NCBI RefSeq assembly: GCF_002198655.1
Contig: NZ_MWLN01000197.1
Location: 1-35,077 of the forward strand
Length of the DNA: 35,077 nt
Origin: Kineosporia sp. A_224
GTDB lineage: Bacteria; Actinomycetota; Actinomycetes; Actinomycetales; Kineosporiaceae
Direction: 5' to 3'
The notes below the pieces were generated by a model. The model searched no databases and had not been told where the DNA came from. It was given only the letters and a program-made list of their open reading frames with translations. Shown here piece after piece: positions 8,730 through 16,232 of this stretch. The translations under genes were made by a program, and so were the position numbers. Positions within the stretch are counted from its first letter, which is position 1, and every line of letters starts with the position of its first letter.

Positions 8730-10427
8730 ATGACCGCCGTCGCAGAGCACGCCGTCGCCGACAACGGCGTCGAGGTCTCGTTCGACACCTCGCCCGAGCA
8801 GTACCGGCACTGGCGCCTGTCCGTCGAGGGCCGGGTCGCGACCCTGACCCTGGCCGTCGACGCCGACGGCGGACTCGTCCCGGGCTACGAGCTGAAGATG
8901 AACTCCTACGACCTCGGCGTCGACATCGAGCTCTACGACGCGGTGCAGCGGCTGCGCTTCGAGCACCCCCAGGTCGCGGCCGTGGTCGTCACGGGCGGGC
9001 TGGAGCGGATGTTCTGCGCCGGTGCCAACATCAAGATGCTCGCGCAGTCCTCGCACGCGTGGAAGGTGAACTTCTGCAAGTTCACCAACGAGACCCGCAA
9101 CGGCATGGAGGACGCCACGGCGAGCTCCGGCCAGACGTACATCGCGGCGCTCAACGGGACGGCGGCCGGCGGCGGCTACGAGCTCGCGCTGGCCTGCGAC
9201 GAGATCGTCCTCGTCGACGACGGGTCGTCCGCGGTGTCGCTGCCCGAGGTGCCGCTGCTCGGCGTCCTGCCCGGCACCGGCGGCCTGACCCGGGTCGTCG
9301 ACAAGCGGCACGTCCGGCGGGACCGGGCCGACGTCTTCGCGACGAAGAGCGACGGCATCAAGGGCCGCACCGCGGTCGAGTGGGGCCTCGTCGACGCGAG
9401 CGTGCCGCGGGCCCGGTTCGCCGAGGAGGTCGGCGCGCGGGCGCTGGCGGCGGTCGCCCGCTCGCGGCGGCCGCACGACGCGACCGGGGTGCCGCTCACC
9501 CCGCTGGCCCGTGTCGTCGACGGCGACGAGATCCGCTACCCGTTCGTGGCCGCCGCCCTCGACCGGGCCGGGCGCAGGGTCGAGATCACCGTGCAGGCCC
9601 CGGAGCAGGCGCCGCCCGCGGACGCCGCGGGCGTCCACGCGCAGGGCGTCGACTACTGGCCGCTGGCCGTCGCGCGGGCCCTCGACGACCTCGTCCTGCG
9701 GCTGCGCACCAACGAGCCCGGGCTCGGCACCTGGGTCCTGCGGACCACCGGGGACGCCGACCTCGTGCTCGCCCACGACGACCAACTGGTCGCCCTGGCC
9801 GACGACTGGTTCGTCAACGAGGTCCGGCACTACCTCAAGCGCACCTTCAAGCGGCTCGACGTGACGAGCCGCAGCCTCGTCGCGCTCGTCGAGCCGGGCA
9901 GCGCCTTCGCCGGCAGCCTGCTCGAGCTCGCGCTCGCCGCCGACCGGCAGTACATGCTCGACGGGGTCTTCGAGGACGTCGACCCGGACGCCGCCCCCGC
10001 CGTCCTCGTCGTCGGCGCGGCCAACGCGGGCCTGTTCCCCATGGGCAACGGGCTGACCCGGCTGCAGTCCCGGTTCTACGGCGACGACGCCTCGCTGGCG
10101 GCGGCGCTCGCCCGCAGCGGGGAGCGGCTCGACGCTGCGGCGGCCACAGGGCTCGGGCTCGCGACGATGACCCCGGACGACATCGACTGGGAGGACGAGA
10201 TCCGGATCGCGCTCGAGGAGCGCGCCGCGCTGAGCCCCGACGCCCTCACGGGCATGGAGGCCAACCACCGGTTCGTCGGCCCGGAGACCGTCGAGACGAA
10301 GATCTTCGGCCGGCTCACCGCCTGGCAGAACTGGATCTTCCTGCGGCCCAACGCCTCCGGCCCCGAGGGGGCGCTGCGGCGGTACGGTTCCGGCCTGCGC
10401 GCCGAGTTCGACCAGTTCCGCGTCTGA
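8730..10427 (+). CDS. boxC: Benzoyl-CoA-dihydrodiol / 2,3-epoxybenzoyl-CoA lyase BoxC
   Basis: Ring-opening enzyme of the box pathway: it hydrolytically cleaves 2,3-epoxybenzoyl-CoA to 3,4-dehydroadipyl-CoA semialdehyde and formate. The protein is 565 aa from ATG 8730 (GGAAGGGC Shine-Dalgarno region upstream), close to the usual 550-560 aa. It is a crotonase-superfamily protein with an oxyanion-hole segment MFCAGANIKML (94-104) and the second NGTAAGGGYELALACDE (142-158). A second crotonase-like half follows, with AGSLLELALAADRQYMLDG and GNGLTRLQSRFYG. The C-terminal KIFGRLTAWQNWIFLRPNA is characteristic of BoxC. An upstream in-frame extension would run through the promoter and is rejected. 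The benzoate-CoA ligase starts 36 bp downstream. Confidence 0.95.
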   Translation: MTAVAEHAVADNGVEVSFDTSPEQYRHWRLSVEGRVATLTLAVDADGGLVPGYELKMNSYDLGVDIELYDAVQRLRFEHPQVAAVVVTGGLERMFCAGANIKMLAQSSHAWKVNFCKFTNETRNGMEDATASSGQTYIAALNGTAAGGGYELALACDEIVLVDDGSSAVSLPEVPLLGVLPGTGGLTRVVDKRHVRRDRADVFATKSDGIKGRTAVEWGLVDASVPRARFAEEVGARALAAVARSRRPHDATGVPLTPLARVVDGDEIRYPFVAAALDRAGRRVEITVQAPEQAPPADAAGVHAQGVDYWPLAVARALDDLVLRLRTNEPGLGTWVLRTTGDADLVLAHDDQLVALADDWFVNEVRHYLKRTFKRLDVTSRSLVALVEPGSAFAGSLLELALAADRQYMLDGVFEDVDPDAAPAVLVVGAANAGLFPMGNGLTRLQSRFYGDDASLAAALARSGERLDAAAATGLGLATMTPDDIDWEDEIRIALEERAALSPDALTGMEANHRFVGPETVETKIFGRLTAWQNWIFLRPNASGPEGALRRYGSGLRAEFDQFRV

Positions 10428-10463
10428 CCCACCCATCCCCTTCAGCGCGAGAGGCGGACCACC

Positions 10464-12116
10464 ATGGCCGGGACGACGACGTCCACCCCCCGACCTCCGT
10501 TCGACGCAGGCCCTTCCTTCAACGCGTCGGCGTACCTCGTCGACCGGCACGTCGAGGCCGGGGACGGCGCCCGCGTCGCCCTGCGCTGCGACGGCGCGGA
10601 CACGACGTACGCCGCGCTCGCGGCGCTCACGGCGCGGGCGGCGGCGGCGTTCACCGCGCTCGGCGTGCGCCGCGAGGAGCGGGTGCTCTTCCTCATGGCG
10701 GACACCCTCGAGCTCGCCGCGGGCATCCTCGGCGCGATGCGGGCGGGGATGGTCGCCGTCCCGGTGAGCACGATGCTCACCGCCGCCGACCTCGGCCCGC
10801 TGCTCGCCGACTGCCGGGCCCGGGTCGTCGTCGCCTCCGCCGACTTCGCCGCGGCGCTGGCCGCCGCGCTCCCGGCGAGCGACGCCGTGACCCACCTCGT
10901 CGTCAGCGGCGGCGCCCGGCCGCAGGTGCCCGCCGGGGTGGTCCTCGTCGACTGGGACGACGCCCTCGCCGCCGGCGACGAGGCCGCCCCGGGCGGCGCG
11001 CCGGTCGTGGCCGCCGGGGACGACGCCGGTGCGCTGTGGCTCTACACGTCGGGGACGACGGGCGTCCCGAAGGCGGCGATGCACCGGCACGCGAACATCC
11101 GGCACGTCTGCGAGACCTACGGCACGCAGGTCCTCGGGATCCGGCGCGACGACCGGTGCCTGTCGGTGGCGAAGCTGTTCTTCGCCTACGGGATCGGCAA
11201 CTCGCTCTTCTTCCCGCTGTCGGTCGGCGCCATGGCGATCCTCGAGCCGCGGCGCCCGACGCCGGCGACCGTCGCCGAGCGCGCCCGGGCAGACCGGCCG
11301 ACCGTCTTCTACGCCGTCCCCGCGTTCTTCGCCGGGATGCTCGCCGCCGACCTGCCCGCGGACACGCTCGAGGGCGTCCGGATCGCGACCTCGGCCGGCG
11401 AGGCGCTGCCCGCCGCCCTCCAGCAGCGCTGGACGGCCCGCTTCGGGGTGGACATCCTCGACGGCCTCGGGTCGACCGAGGCGCTGCACATCTTCCTGTC
11501 CAACGCCCCCGGCGACATCGGGCCGGGCACGAGCGGGCGGCCCGTGCCGGGGTACGAGGTCGAGGTCCGCACCGAGGACGGCTCGCGCGCCCCGGCCGGC
11601 ACCCCCGGGATGCTCTTCGTCGGCGGGGAGTCGATCGCCACCGGCTACTGGTGCCGGACGGCGACCACCCGGTCGGTCTTCCAGGGACGCTGGCTCGCGA
11701 CGGGCGACACGTACGTCGAGGACGCGGACGGCCGGTTCACCTGCCTCGGCCGCTCCAACGACATGATCAAGGCCGGCGGGATCTGGGTCTCCCCGGGCGA
11801 GGTCGAGGCCCGGCTGCTCGAGCACCCGGACGTCGTCGAGGCCGCCGTCGTCGGGGGTGTCGACCACGACGGGCTCGAGCGGCCCGTCGCGGCCGTCGTC
11901 CTGCGGGACGGCGGCACCGTGACCGGCGACGACCTCGTCGCCTTCTGCCGGGAGGGGCTCGCGCACTTCAAGGCCCCGCGCGCCGTCCTCGTCCGGGACA
12001 CCCTGCCCCGCACCGCGACCGGCAAGCTCCAGCGGTTCAAGGTGCGGGCCCTCGTCGTCGAGCAGGACCCGCTGCACGCCCGTGAGGCTGCGCCGACCGG
12101 GGCGCCGGTCCCGTGA
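10464..12116 (+). CDS. bclA: Benzoate-CoA ligase
   Basis: Entry enzyme: ATP-dependent activation of benzoate to benzoyl-CoA through an acyl-adenylate (550 aa, ATG 10464 after a GCGAGAGGCGG stretch). ANL-superfamily motifs are present: P-loop YTSGTTGVPK (194-203), the benzoate-ligase-type AKLFFAYGIGN (236-246) and GSTEALHIFLSN (336-347), the TGD motif (413-415), and the catalytic lysine Lys521 in TATGKLQRF. The KLFFAYG and LHIFLSN segments separate it from fatty-acyl and 4-coumarate ligases and point to benzoate or a substituted benzoate such as 2-aminobenzoate. It is co-transcribed with boxC and overlaps the next gene by 4 bp. Confidence 0.92.
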   Translation: MAGTTTSTPRPPFDAGPSFNASAYLVDRHVEAGDGARVALRCDGADTTYAALAALTARAAAAFTALGVRREERVLFLMADTLELAAGILGAMRAGMVAVPVSTMLTAADLGPLLADCRARVVVASADFAAALAAALPASDAVTHLVVSGGARPQVPAGVVLVDWDDALAAGDEAAPGGAPVVAAGDDAGALWLYTSGTTGVPKAAMHRHANIRHVCETYGTQVLGIRRDDRCLSVAKLFFAYGIGNSLFFPLSVGAMAILEPRRPTPATVAERARADRPTVFYAVPAFFAGMLAADLPADTLEGVRIATSAGEALPAALQQRWTARFGVDILDGLGSTEALHIFLSNAPGDIGPGTSGRPVPGYEVEVRTEDGSRAPAGTPGMLFVGGESIATGYWCRTATTRSVFQGRWLATGDTYVEDADGRFTCLGRSNDMIKAGGIWVSPGEVEARLLEHPDVVEAAVVGGVDHDGLERPVAAVVLRDGGTVTGDDLVAFCREGLAHFKAPRAVLVRDTLPRTATGKLQRFKVRALVVEQDPLHAREAAPTGAPVP

Positions 12117-13129
12117 GCACCGCCCGCGGCCTCGAGGTCGACCTGCTCCTGGTCGGGGCCGGCCCGGTCGGCCTGTACGGGGCGTACTACGCGGGGGTCC
12201 GCGGGCTCCGTGTCGCCGTCGTCGACAGCCTGCCCGAGCCCGGCGGCCAGGTCACGGCGATGTACCCGGAGAAGCCGATCTACGACGTCGGCGGCTTCCC
12301 GCGGGTGCTCGGCCGGGACCTCGTCGCCGGGCTCGTCGAGCAGGCCGGGCAGTACGACCCGACGTACCTGCTCGGCGAGGAGGCGCAGGGCCTCGCGCCG
12401 GACCCCGGCGCGCCGGGCCGGTTCGTCGTCACGACCTCGGCGGGGACGACGGTCCGCACCGGCACGGTCGTCGTCACCGGTGGCATCGGGACCTTCTCGC
12501 CCCGGCCGCTGCCGGCGGGGGAGGACCTCCTCGGCCGCGGCCTGGCCTACTTCGTGCCGTCCTTCGCGGACTACGCGGGCGCGGACGTCGTTGTCGTCGG
12601 CGGCGGTGACAGCGCGTGCGACTGGGCGCTCGCACTGCTGCCGGTGGCCCGCTCGGTGACGCTCGTCCACCGCCGCAAGGCGTTCCGGGCGCACGCGGCG
12701 ACCGTCGAGGCGGTCCACGCGAGCGGCGCGACCGTGCTCGTCGACGCCCAGGTGACGGCGCTGCGCGCCGGACCCGACGGCCGGGTCGCGGCCGCGGAGG
12801 TGACGACCCGGGACGGCGTCCTCACCCTGCCCGCGCAGCGTGTCGTTGCCGCTCTCGGCTTCGTCGCCGACCTCGGGCCGCTGCGCGGCTGGGGGCTGGA
12901 CCTGCACGACAACCGGCACGTCGTCGTCGACACCCGGATGGGCACGAACGTGCCCGGGGTCTACGCCGCGGGCGACATCACCGACTACCCCGGCAAGGTC
13001 AGGCTCATCTCGGTGGGCTTCGGCGAGGTGGCGACCGCGGTGAACAACGCCGCCGTCCACCTCGACCCCGAGGTCACGCTGTTCCCCGGCCACAGCAGCG
13101 ACGCCGCGCCGGCGCCGGTGCCCGTCTGA
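12113..13129 (+). CDS. Thioredoxin-reductase-like ferredoxin-NADP+ reductase
   Basis: FAD protein of 338 aa that moves electrons between NAD(P)H and ferredoxin. The GTG start (12113) overlaps the ligase stop (GTGA). The FAD-binding VGAGPVGLYGAYYAG lies at about 14-28, and PGGQVTAMYPEKPIYDVGGF (about 43-62) is the signature of the TrxR-type FNR group; a CxxC redox disulfide is absent, which excludes thioredoxin reductase. The second dinucleotide domain has VVVGGGDSACDWAL and VHRRKAFRAH (Arg pair suited to NADPH), and VYAAGDITDY is the second FAD motif. With the ferredoxin 64 bp downstream it is the best candidate to feed BoxB in place of BoxA. Confidence 0.9.
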   Translation: MSTARGLEVDLLLVGAGPVGLYGAYYAGVRGLRVAVVDSLPEPGGQVTAMYPEKPIYDVGGFPRVLGRDLVAGLVEQAGQYDPTYLLGEEAQGLAPDPGAPGRFVVTTSAGTTVRTGTVVVTGGIGTFSPRPLPAGEDLLGRGLAYFVPSFADYAGADVVVVGGGDSACDWALALLPVARSVTLVHRRKAFRAHAATVEAVHASGATVLVDAQVTALRAGPDGRVAAAEVTTRDGVLTLPAQRVVAALGFVADLGPLRGWGLDLHDNRHVVVDTRMGTNVPGVYAAGDITDYPGKVRLISVGFGEVATAVNNAAVHLDPEVTLFPGHSSDAAPAPVPV

Positions 13130-13193
13130 CCCGACCTGCACGACCCGGCCCCGCCGGTACGTTCGACGAGAACCCGCGTCTGAGAGGACCGCC

Positions 13194-13532
13194 GTGCCCT
13201 ACGTCATCACCTCGAAGTGCATCGACGTCAGCGACCAGTCGTGCGTCGAGGAGTGCCCGGTGGACTGCATCTACGTCGGGGACCGCAAGCTCTACATCAA
13301 CCCCAAGGAGTGCATCGACTGCGGGGCCTGCGAGCCGGTCTGCCCGGTCGAGGCGATCTCGCAGGACCGCCGGGTCCCCGACGAGGACAAGGAGTTCGTC
13401 GAGGACAACCGACGCTTCTTCACCGAGGTGCTCCCCGGCCGGGACGCCCCGCTCGGTGCCCCGGGCGGGGCCCGCAAGGTCGGCGAGATCGGTGTCGACA
13501 CCCCGCTCGTCGCCGACCACCCCGGGAGCTGA
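13194..13532 (+). CDS. 7Fe ferredoxin ([3Fe-4S][4Fe-4S])
   Basis: Small acidic electron carrier of 112 aa, GTG start at 13194 after GAGAGGA. Cysteines at 9, 17, 21, 25, 40, 43, 46 and 50 give the pattern of bacterial 7Fe ferredoxins. The first motif reads CIDVSDQSC, lacking the second CxxC cysteine (Asp in its place), so cluster I should be 3Fe-4S; the second, CIDCGACEPVC, supports a 4Fe-4S cluster. The segment CPVDCIYVG and the C-terminal extension are like actinobacterial FdxA/FdxC. Its position between the FNR and the amidohydrolase, in the box operon, suggests it passes electrons from the FNR to the BoxB diiron centre. Confidence 0.93.
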   Translation: MPYVITSKCIDVSDQSCVEECPVDCIYVGDRKLYINPKECIDCGACEPVCPVEAISQDRRVPDEDKEFVEDNRRFFTEVLPGRDAPLGAPGGARKVGEIGVDTPLVADHPGS

Positions 13533-13535
13533 GGC

Positions 13536-14429
13536 GTGCTCGACGGTCGCGTCCTCGTCGACGCCCACGTCCACGTTCCGGTGCTCGGCTCGCTGGCCCC
13601 GGCCTGGAAGGACTGGGCGCGCGACTTCGGCCGCCCCGGCGTCGTCGAGGAGGTCTGGGACGCCGACGGCCGGCCGCGCCCCGCGGCGCTCGACGCGCAC
13701 TTCGCCGCCGAGGGGGTCGACGTCGCGCTCCTGTTCTGCGAGTACAGCCCGAAGGCCACCGGGTACCAGGAGTTCGACGACCTGCTGCCGCTCGTCGAGG
13801 CCAATCCGCGCCGCTTCCGCCCGGTCGCGAACGTCAACCCGCACCTGCACTTCCCGATCGCCGACGAGATCACCCGCCAGCTCGACCACGGGGCCGCAGC
13901 GCTCAAGCTGCACCCGGTGCACGGCGGCTTCCGCCTCGACGACCCGGCGCTGTTCCCCGCGTACGCCGTCCTCGCGGAGCGCGGGGTCCCGCTCGTCGTG
14001 CACTGCGGGACGTCCTCGTTCCCCGGCTCGATGAACGAGCTCGCCGACCCGGCGCACCTCTACCCGGTCCTGCGCCAGTTCCCCACGCTCGACGTCGTCC
14101 TCGCGCACGGCGGCCGCGGCTGGTGGTACGACGCCGCGGCCTTCCTGGCGCTCTCCCACGAGACGGTGTGGATCGAGCTGTCCGGCCTGCCGCCCAAGCG
14201 GTTGCCGACCTACTACGCGCGGCACGACCTCGCCCGGCTGGCCCGCCGCTTCGTCTTCGGTACCGACTGGCCGGGGGTGCCGGGTGTCGCCGCGAACGCC
14301 CGCACCGTCGCCGGGCTCGGGCTCGCGGAGGACACCGTCGCGCTCGCGCTCGGCGGCAACGCGCTGCGCCTGTACCACGGCCTCGACCCGGAGGTCGACA
14401 CCGGAACCGTTGCAGGAGAGGGAGTCTGA
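13536..14429 (+). CDS. Amidohydrolase family 2 (TIM-barrel) protein in the box operon
   Basis: A 297 aa metal-dependent hydrolase or decarboxylase-type protein, GTG start 13536 only 3 bp after the ferredoxin stop. Barrel metal motifs are visible: the N-terminal DAHVHVP (His11, His13), LKLHPVHGGF (Lys124, His126), VVHCGTSSF (His156), LAHGGRGW (His191) and FGTDWPG (Asp244). This is the PF04909-like set shared by ACMSD, pyrone-dicarboxylate lactonase and related enzymes. Its substrate is unknown. Well-studied proteobacterial box clusters often carry a lactone hydrolase, so a role on a lactone or dead-end product of the unstable epoxide or semialdehyde is plausible but inferred. The stop overlaps the next start by one base (TGATG). 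Confidence 0.8.
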   Translation: MLDGRVLVDAHVHVPVLGSLAPAWKDWARDFGRPGVVEEVWDADGRPRPAALDAHFAAEGVDVALLFCEYSPKATGYQEFDDLLPLVEANPRRFRPVANVNPHLHFPIADEITRQLDHGAAALKLHPVHGGFRLDDPALFPAYAVLAERGVPLVVHCGTSSFPGSMNELADPAHLYPVLRQFPTLDVVLAHGGRGWWYDAAAFLALSHETVWIELSGLPPKRLPTYYARHDLARLARRFVFGTDWPGVPGVAANARTVAGLGLAEDTVALALGGNALRLYHGLDPEVDTGTVAGEGV

Positions 14430-14986
14430 TGCCGGTCTACGCCTACGACGGGGCGACGCCGCGGATCTCGCGGACCGCCTACGTGCACCCGGACGCCGTC
14501 CTCATCGGCAACGTGACGCTCGGCCCCGAGGCGTCCGTCTGGCCCGGCACCGTGCTGCGCGGCGACCACGGCCGCATCGAGATCGGCGCCCGGACGTCGG
14601 TGCAGGACGGCACGGTCGTGCACACGACGGAAGAGTGGCCGACGGTCGTCGGGGCGGACTGCGTCGTCGGCCACAACGCCCATCTCGAGGGCTGCGTCGT
14701 CGAGCCGCGCTGTCTCGTCGGCTCGATGTCGACGGTGCTCAACCGGTCCCGGATCGGGGCCGGCTCCGTCGTCGGAGCCGGTGCCGTCGTCCCCGAGGGC
14801 CTGCAGGCGCCGCCGGGCTCGATGCTCCTCGGGGTGCCGGCCCGGATCCGCCCGCTGACCGGCGAGGACCACGACCGCTGGGTGGACTACGCGGTCGGGG
14901 TCTACGTCGAGAACGCCCGGCACTACCCGAAGGCGCAGCGCGCCGTCCGGCTCGAGGACTGCCTCACCGACGACCCGACCGACTGA
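14429..14986 (+). CDS. Gamma-carbonic-anhydrase-like hexapeptide protein, PaaY-like
   Basis: Left-handed beta-helix protein of 185 aa, ATG 14429 overlapping the amidohydrolase stop, with GGAGAGGGAG just upstream. Hexapeptide repeats are visible (VLIGNV, SVWPGTVLRGD, VVGADCVVGHN, RIGAGSVVGAGAVV, MLLGVPARI). Metal ligands of the family are partly kept: His65 in GTVVHT and His82 in VVGHN. The third His of the usual GHxxxLHGC motif is Glu87 here (GHNAHLEGC), with a His at 85. PaaY hydrolyses dead-end CoA thioesters in phenylacetate degradation; an analogous salvage thioesterase role in the box pathway is an inference. Carbonic anhydrase activity is an alternative. Confidence 0.8.
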   Translation: MPVYAYDGATPRISRTAYVHPDAVLIGNVTLGPEASVWPGTVLRGDHGRIEIGARTSVQDGTVVHTTEEWPTVVGADCVVGHNAHLEGCVVEPRCLVGSMSTVLNRSRIGAGSVVGAGAVVPEGLQAPPGSMLLGVPARIRPLTGEDHDRWVDYAVGVYVENARHYPKAQRAVRLEDCLTDDPTD

Positions 14987-15043
14987 CCGAGCGACCCGTC
15001 CGACCCACCGACCCACCCGGACCACCGAGGAGAAGGAGCGGCG

Positions 15044-15607
15044 ATGGAGCCCACCGGGGTCCCGGCCCGAGAGCTGAGCGACGAGGAGCTCGAACGTCAG
15101 GGCACGCACGCGCACGCGACCCGGAACTGGGTCTTCCTCCACGGCACCGCCGAGCAGTTCGCGCACCACACCGAGCGGATGCTCGAGCTCGAGAAGGAGT
15201 ACCTGCGCCGGCACCCCAAGCGCACCTGGCAGGGCAGTGCCGAGGCCGGCGGCGAGGTCGACGAGGCGACCCGGCTGCGGACGGCGCTGCGCGGTCTCGT
15301 CACGCAGATCGAGTCCGTGCTCGCCGAGGCGGACCCATTGCCGGACAAAGGGTCCGCGGCCGGCGGCGGCGGGGCGACCGGCGCCCGTGGCAGCTCGGCC
15401 GGCGTCGCGGCCCTGCTCCGCGAGGTCGCGGACGCGCCCGGCGGCAGGCTGCACCGGCTCGAGCTCCACCAGGCCGCCCGCCGCGCGGGGCTGCCCCGGG
15501 CGGACGTCGCGCAGCTCTACCGCAGCGACCCGCCGCTGCTCGCCGCCGACGGCGCCGACCGGGTGCTCACCGACGCCGGCAAGGAGTGGCTCGCGCACAG
15601 GTCATGA
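15044..15607 (+). CDS. DUF6158-like protein
   Basis: A 187 aa protein of unknown function, ATG 15044 with a strong AAGGAG site 6 nt upstream. The N-terminal 60 residues (ELSDEELERQ, HGTAEQFAHHTERMLELEKEYLRR) are helical and resemble a small actinobacterial family I recall as DUF6158. After a Gly/Ala-rich linker (about 105-120) the C-terminal 65 residues look like a second helical domain. No catalytic motif or membrane segment is seen. It follows the PaaY-like gene by 57 bp and ends the plus-strand box run, just before a hairpin; co-transcription is likely but a functional link is unproven. Confidence 0.6.
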   Translation: MEPTGVPARELSDEELERQGTHAHATRNWVFLHGTAEQFAHHTERMLELEKEYLRRHPKRTWQGSAEAGGEVDEATRLRTALRGLVTQIESVLAEADPLPDKGSAAGGGGATGARGSSAGVAALLREVADAPGGRLHRLELHQAARRAGLPRADVAQLYRSDPPLLAADGADRVLTDAGKEWLAHRS

Positions 15608-15640
15608 CCCACGCATGCACCGTCCTCTGGAGGGTTGCGC

Positions 15641-15664
15641 ACCCCAAGAAGCAGTTTTTGGGGT
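15641..15664. terminator. Candidate bidirectional terminator between convergent genes
   Basis: Seven-base arms ACCCCAA (15641-15647) and TTGGGGT (15658-15664) enclose a 10 nt loop that contains a T run. It lies in the 60 bp between the DUF6158-like gene stop (15607) and the stop of the minus-strand P-loop gene (15668). The T stretch precedes the right arm rather than following it, so it is not a textbook intrinsic terminator. Confidence 0.5.
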
Positions 15665-15667
15665 CGT

Positions 15668-16219
15668 TCACCCGCCAGAGGACGGGTCGGCGGGGGCGGG
15701 GACGAGGTGGTGGCCCGACGCGATCGCCTCCAGGAGGCGCGTCGCAAGCTCCTCGGCGGGTGCGGCGGCGTCCTCGACGACGTACCGCTCCAGGCCCTCG
15801 GCGGCGAAGTCGGCGTGCATCGCGCGCGTCGCCTCCTCGCTCGTGAAGCCGTGGCCGCTGCGGCGGACGACCCGTTCGACGCAGACGTCGACCGACGGCA
15901 GCAGGACGACGTAGTGGGCCACGGGGTCACCGGCGGTCGTCAGCCAGCGCGGCAGCTCCTTCGGCCTCACGACCCCGTCGTAGACGACCGTGCAGTCGGC
16001 CCGGGCGAACGTCCCGACGGTGCGGGCCGCGGCCGCGGTGCCGATCTCGTTCTGCGCGGCGGCCTCGGGCAGCCACGGCGGGACGGCGCCGCGCCGCCAC
16101 AGGCTGAAGAACCAGTCCCCGGGGACGAGCACCGACGGGTTGAGACGCTCCGCGAGGTGCGGGGCCAGCGTCGACTTGCCCGCCCCCGGCGGCCCCGTCA
16201 CGACGATCAGCTCACCCAT
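15668..16219 (-). CDS. P-loop kinase-like ATPase (AAA_33/zeta-like)
   Basis: Small nucleotide-binding protein (183 aa from ATG 16219; a TTG three codons upstream is also possible). Walker A is GPPGAGKST near the N-terminus (about 9-17), followed by the HLAERL helix and, further on, VVYDGVVRP and YVVLLPSVDVCVERVVRR, the layout of small metabolite, antibiotic or nucleotide kinases and of zeta-toxin-like P-loop folds. No toxin-antitoxin partner is adjacent, so a toxin role is not favoured. The phosphate acceptor is unknown. It ends 61 bp from the convergent DUF6158-like gene and begins shortly after the PucR-type regulator stop at 16233, so it may be read through from that gene. Confidence 0.75.
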   Translation of the reverse strand: MGELIVVTGPPGAGKSTLAPHLAERLNPSVLVPGDWFFSLWRRGAVPPWLPEAAAQNEIGTAAAARTVGTFARADCTVVYDGVVRPKELPRWLTTAGDPVAHYVVLLPSVDVCVERVVRRSGHGFTSEEATRAMHADFAAEGLERYVVEDAAAPAEELATRLLEAIASGHHLVPAPADPSSGG

Positions 16220-16232
16220 GCCGCCCAATCTG

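Noticed and set aside
8673-12077. Minus-strand open frame of about 1130 codons opposite boxC and the ligase
   Set aside because: No motifs, low-complexity composition, and it would overlap two certain genes and the boxC promoter.
15668-16228. Zeta-toxin of a toxin-antitoxin pair
   Set aside because: The P-loop fold allows it, but no small antitoxin gene is adjacent and both neighbours are unrelated.
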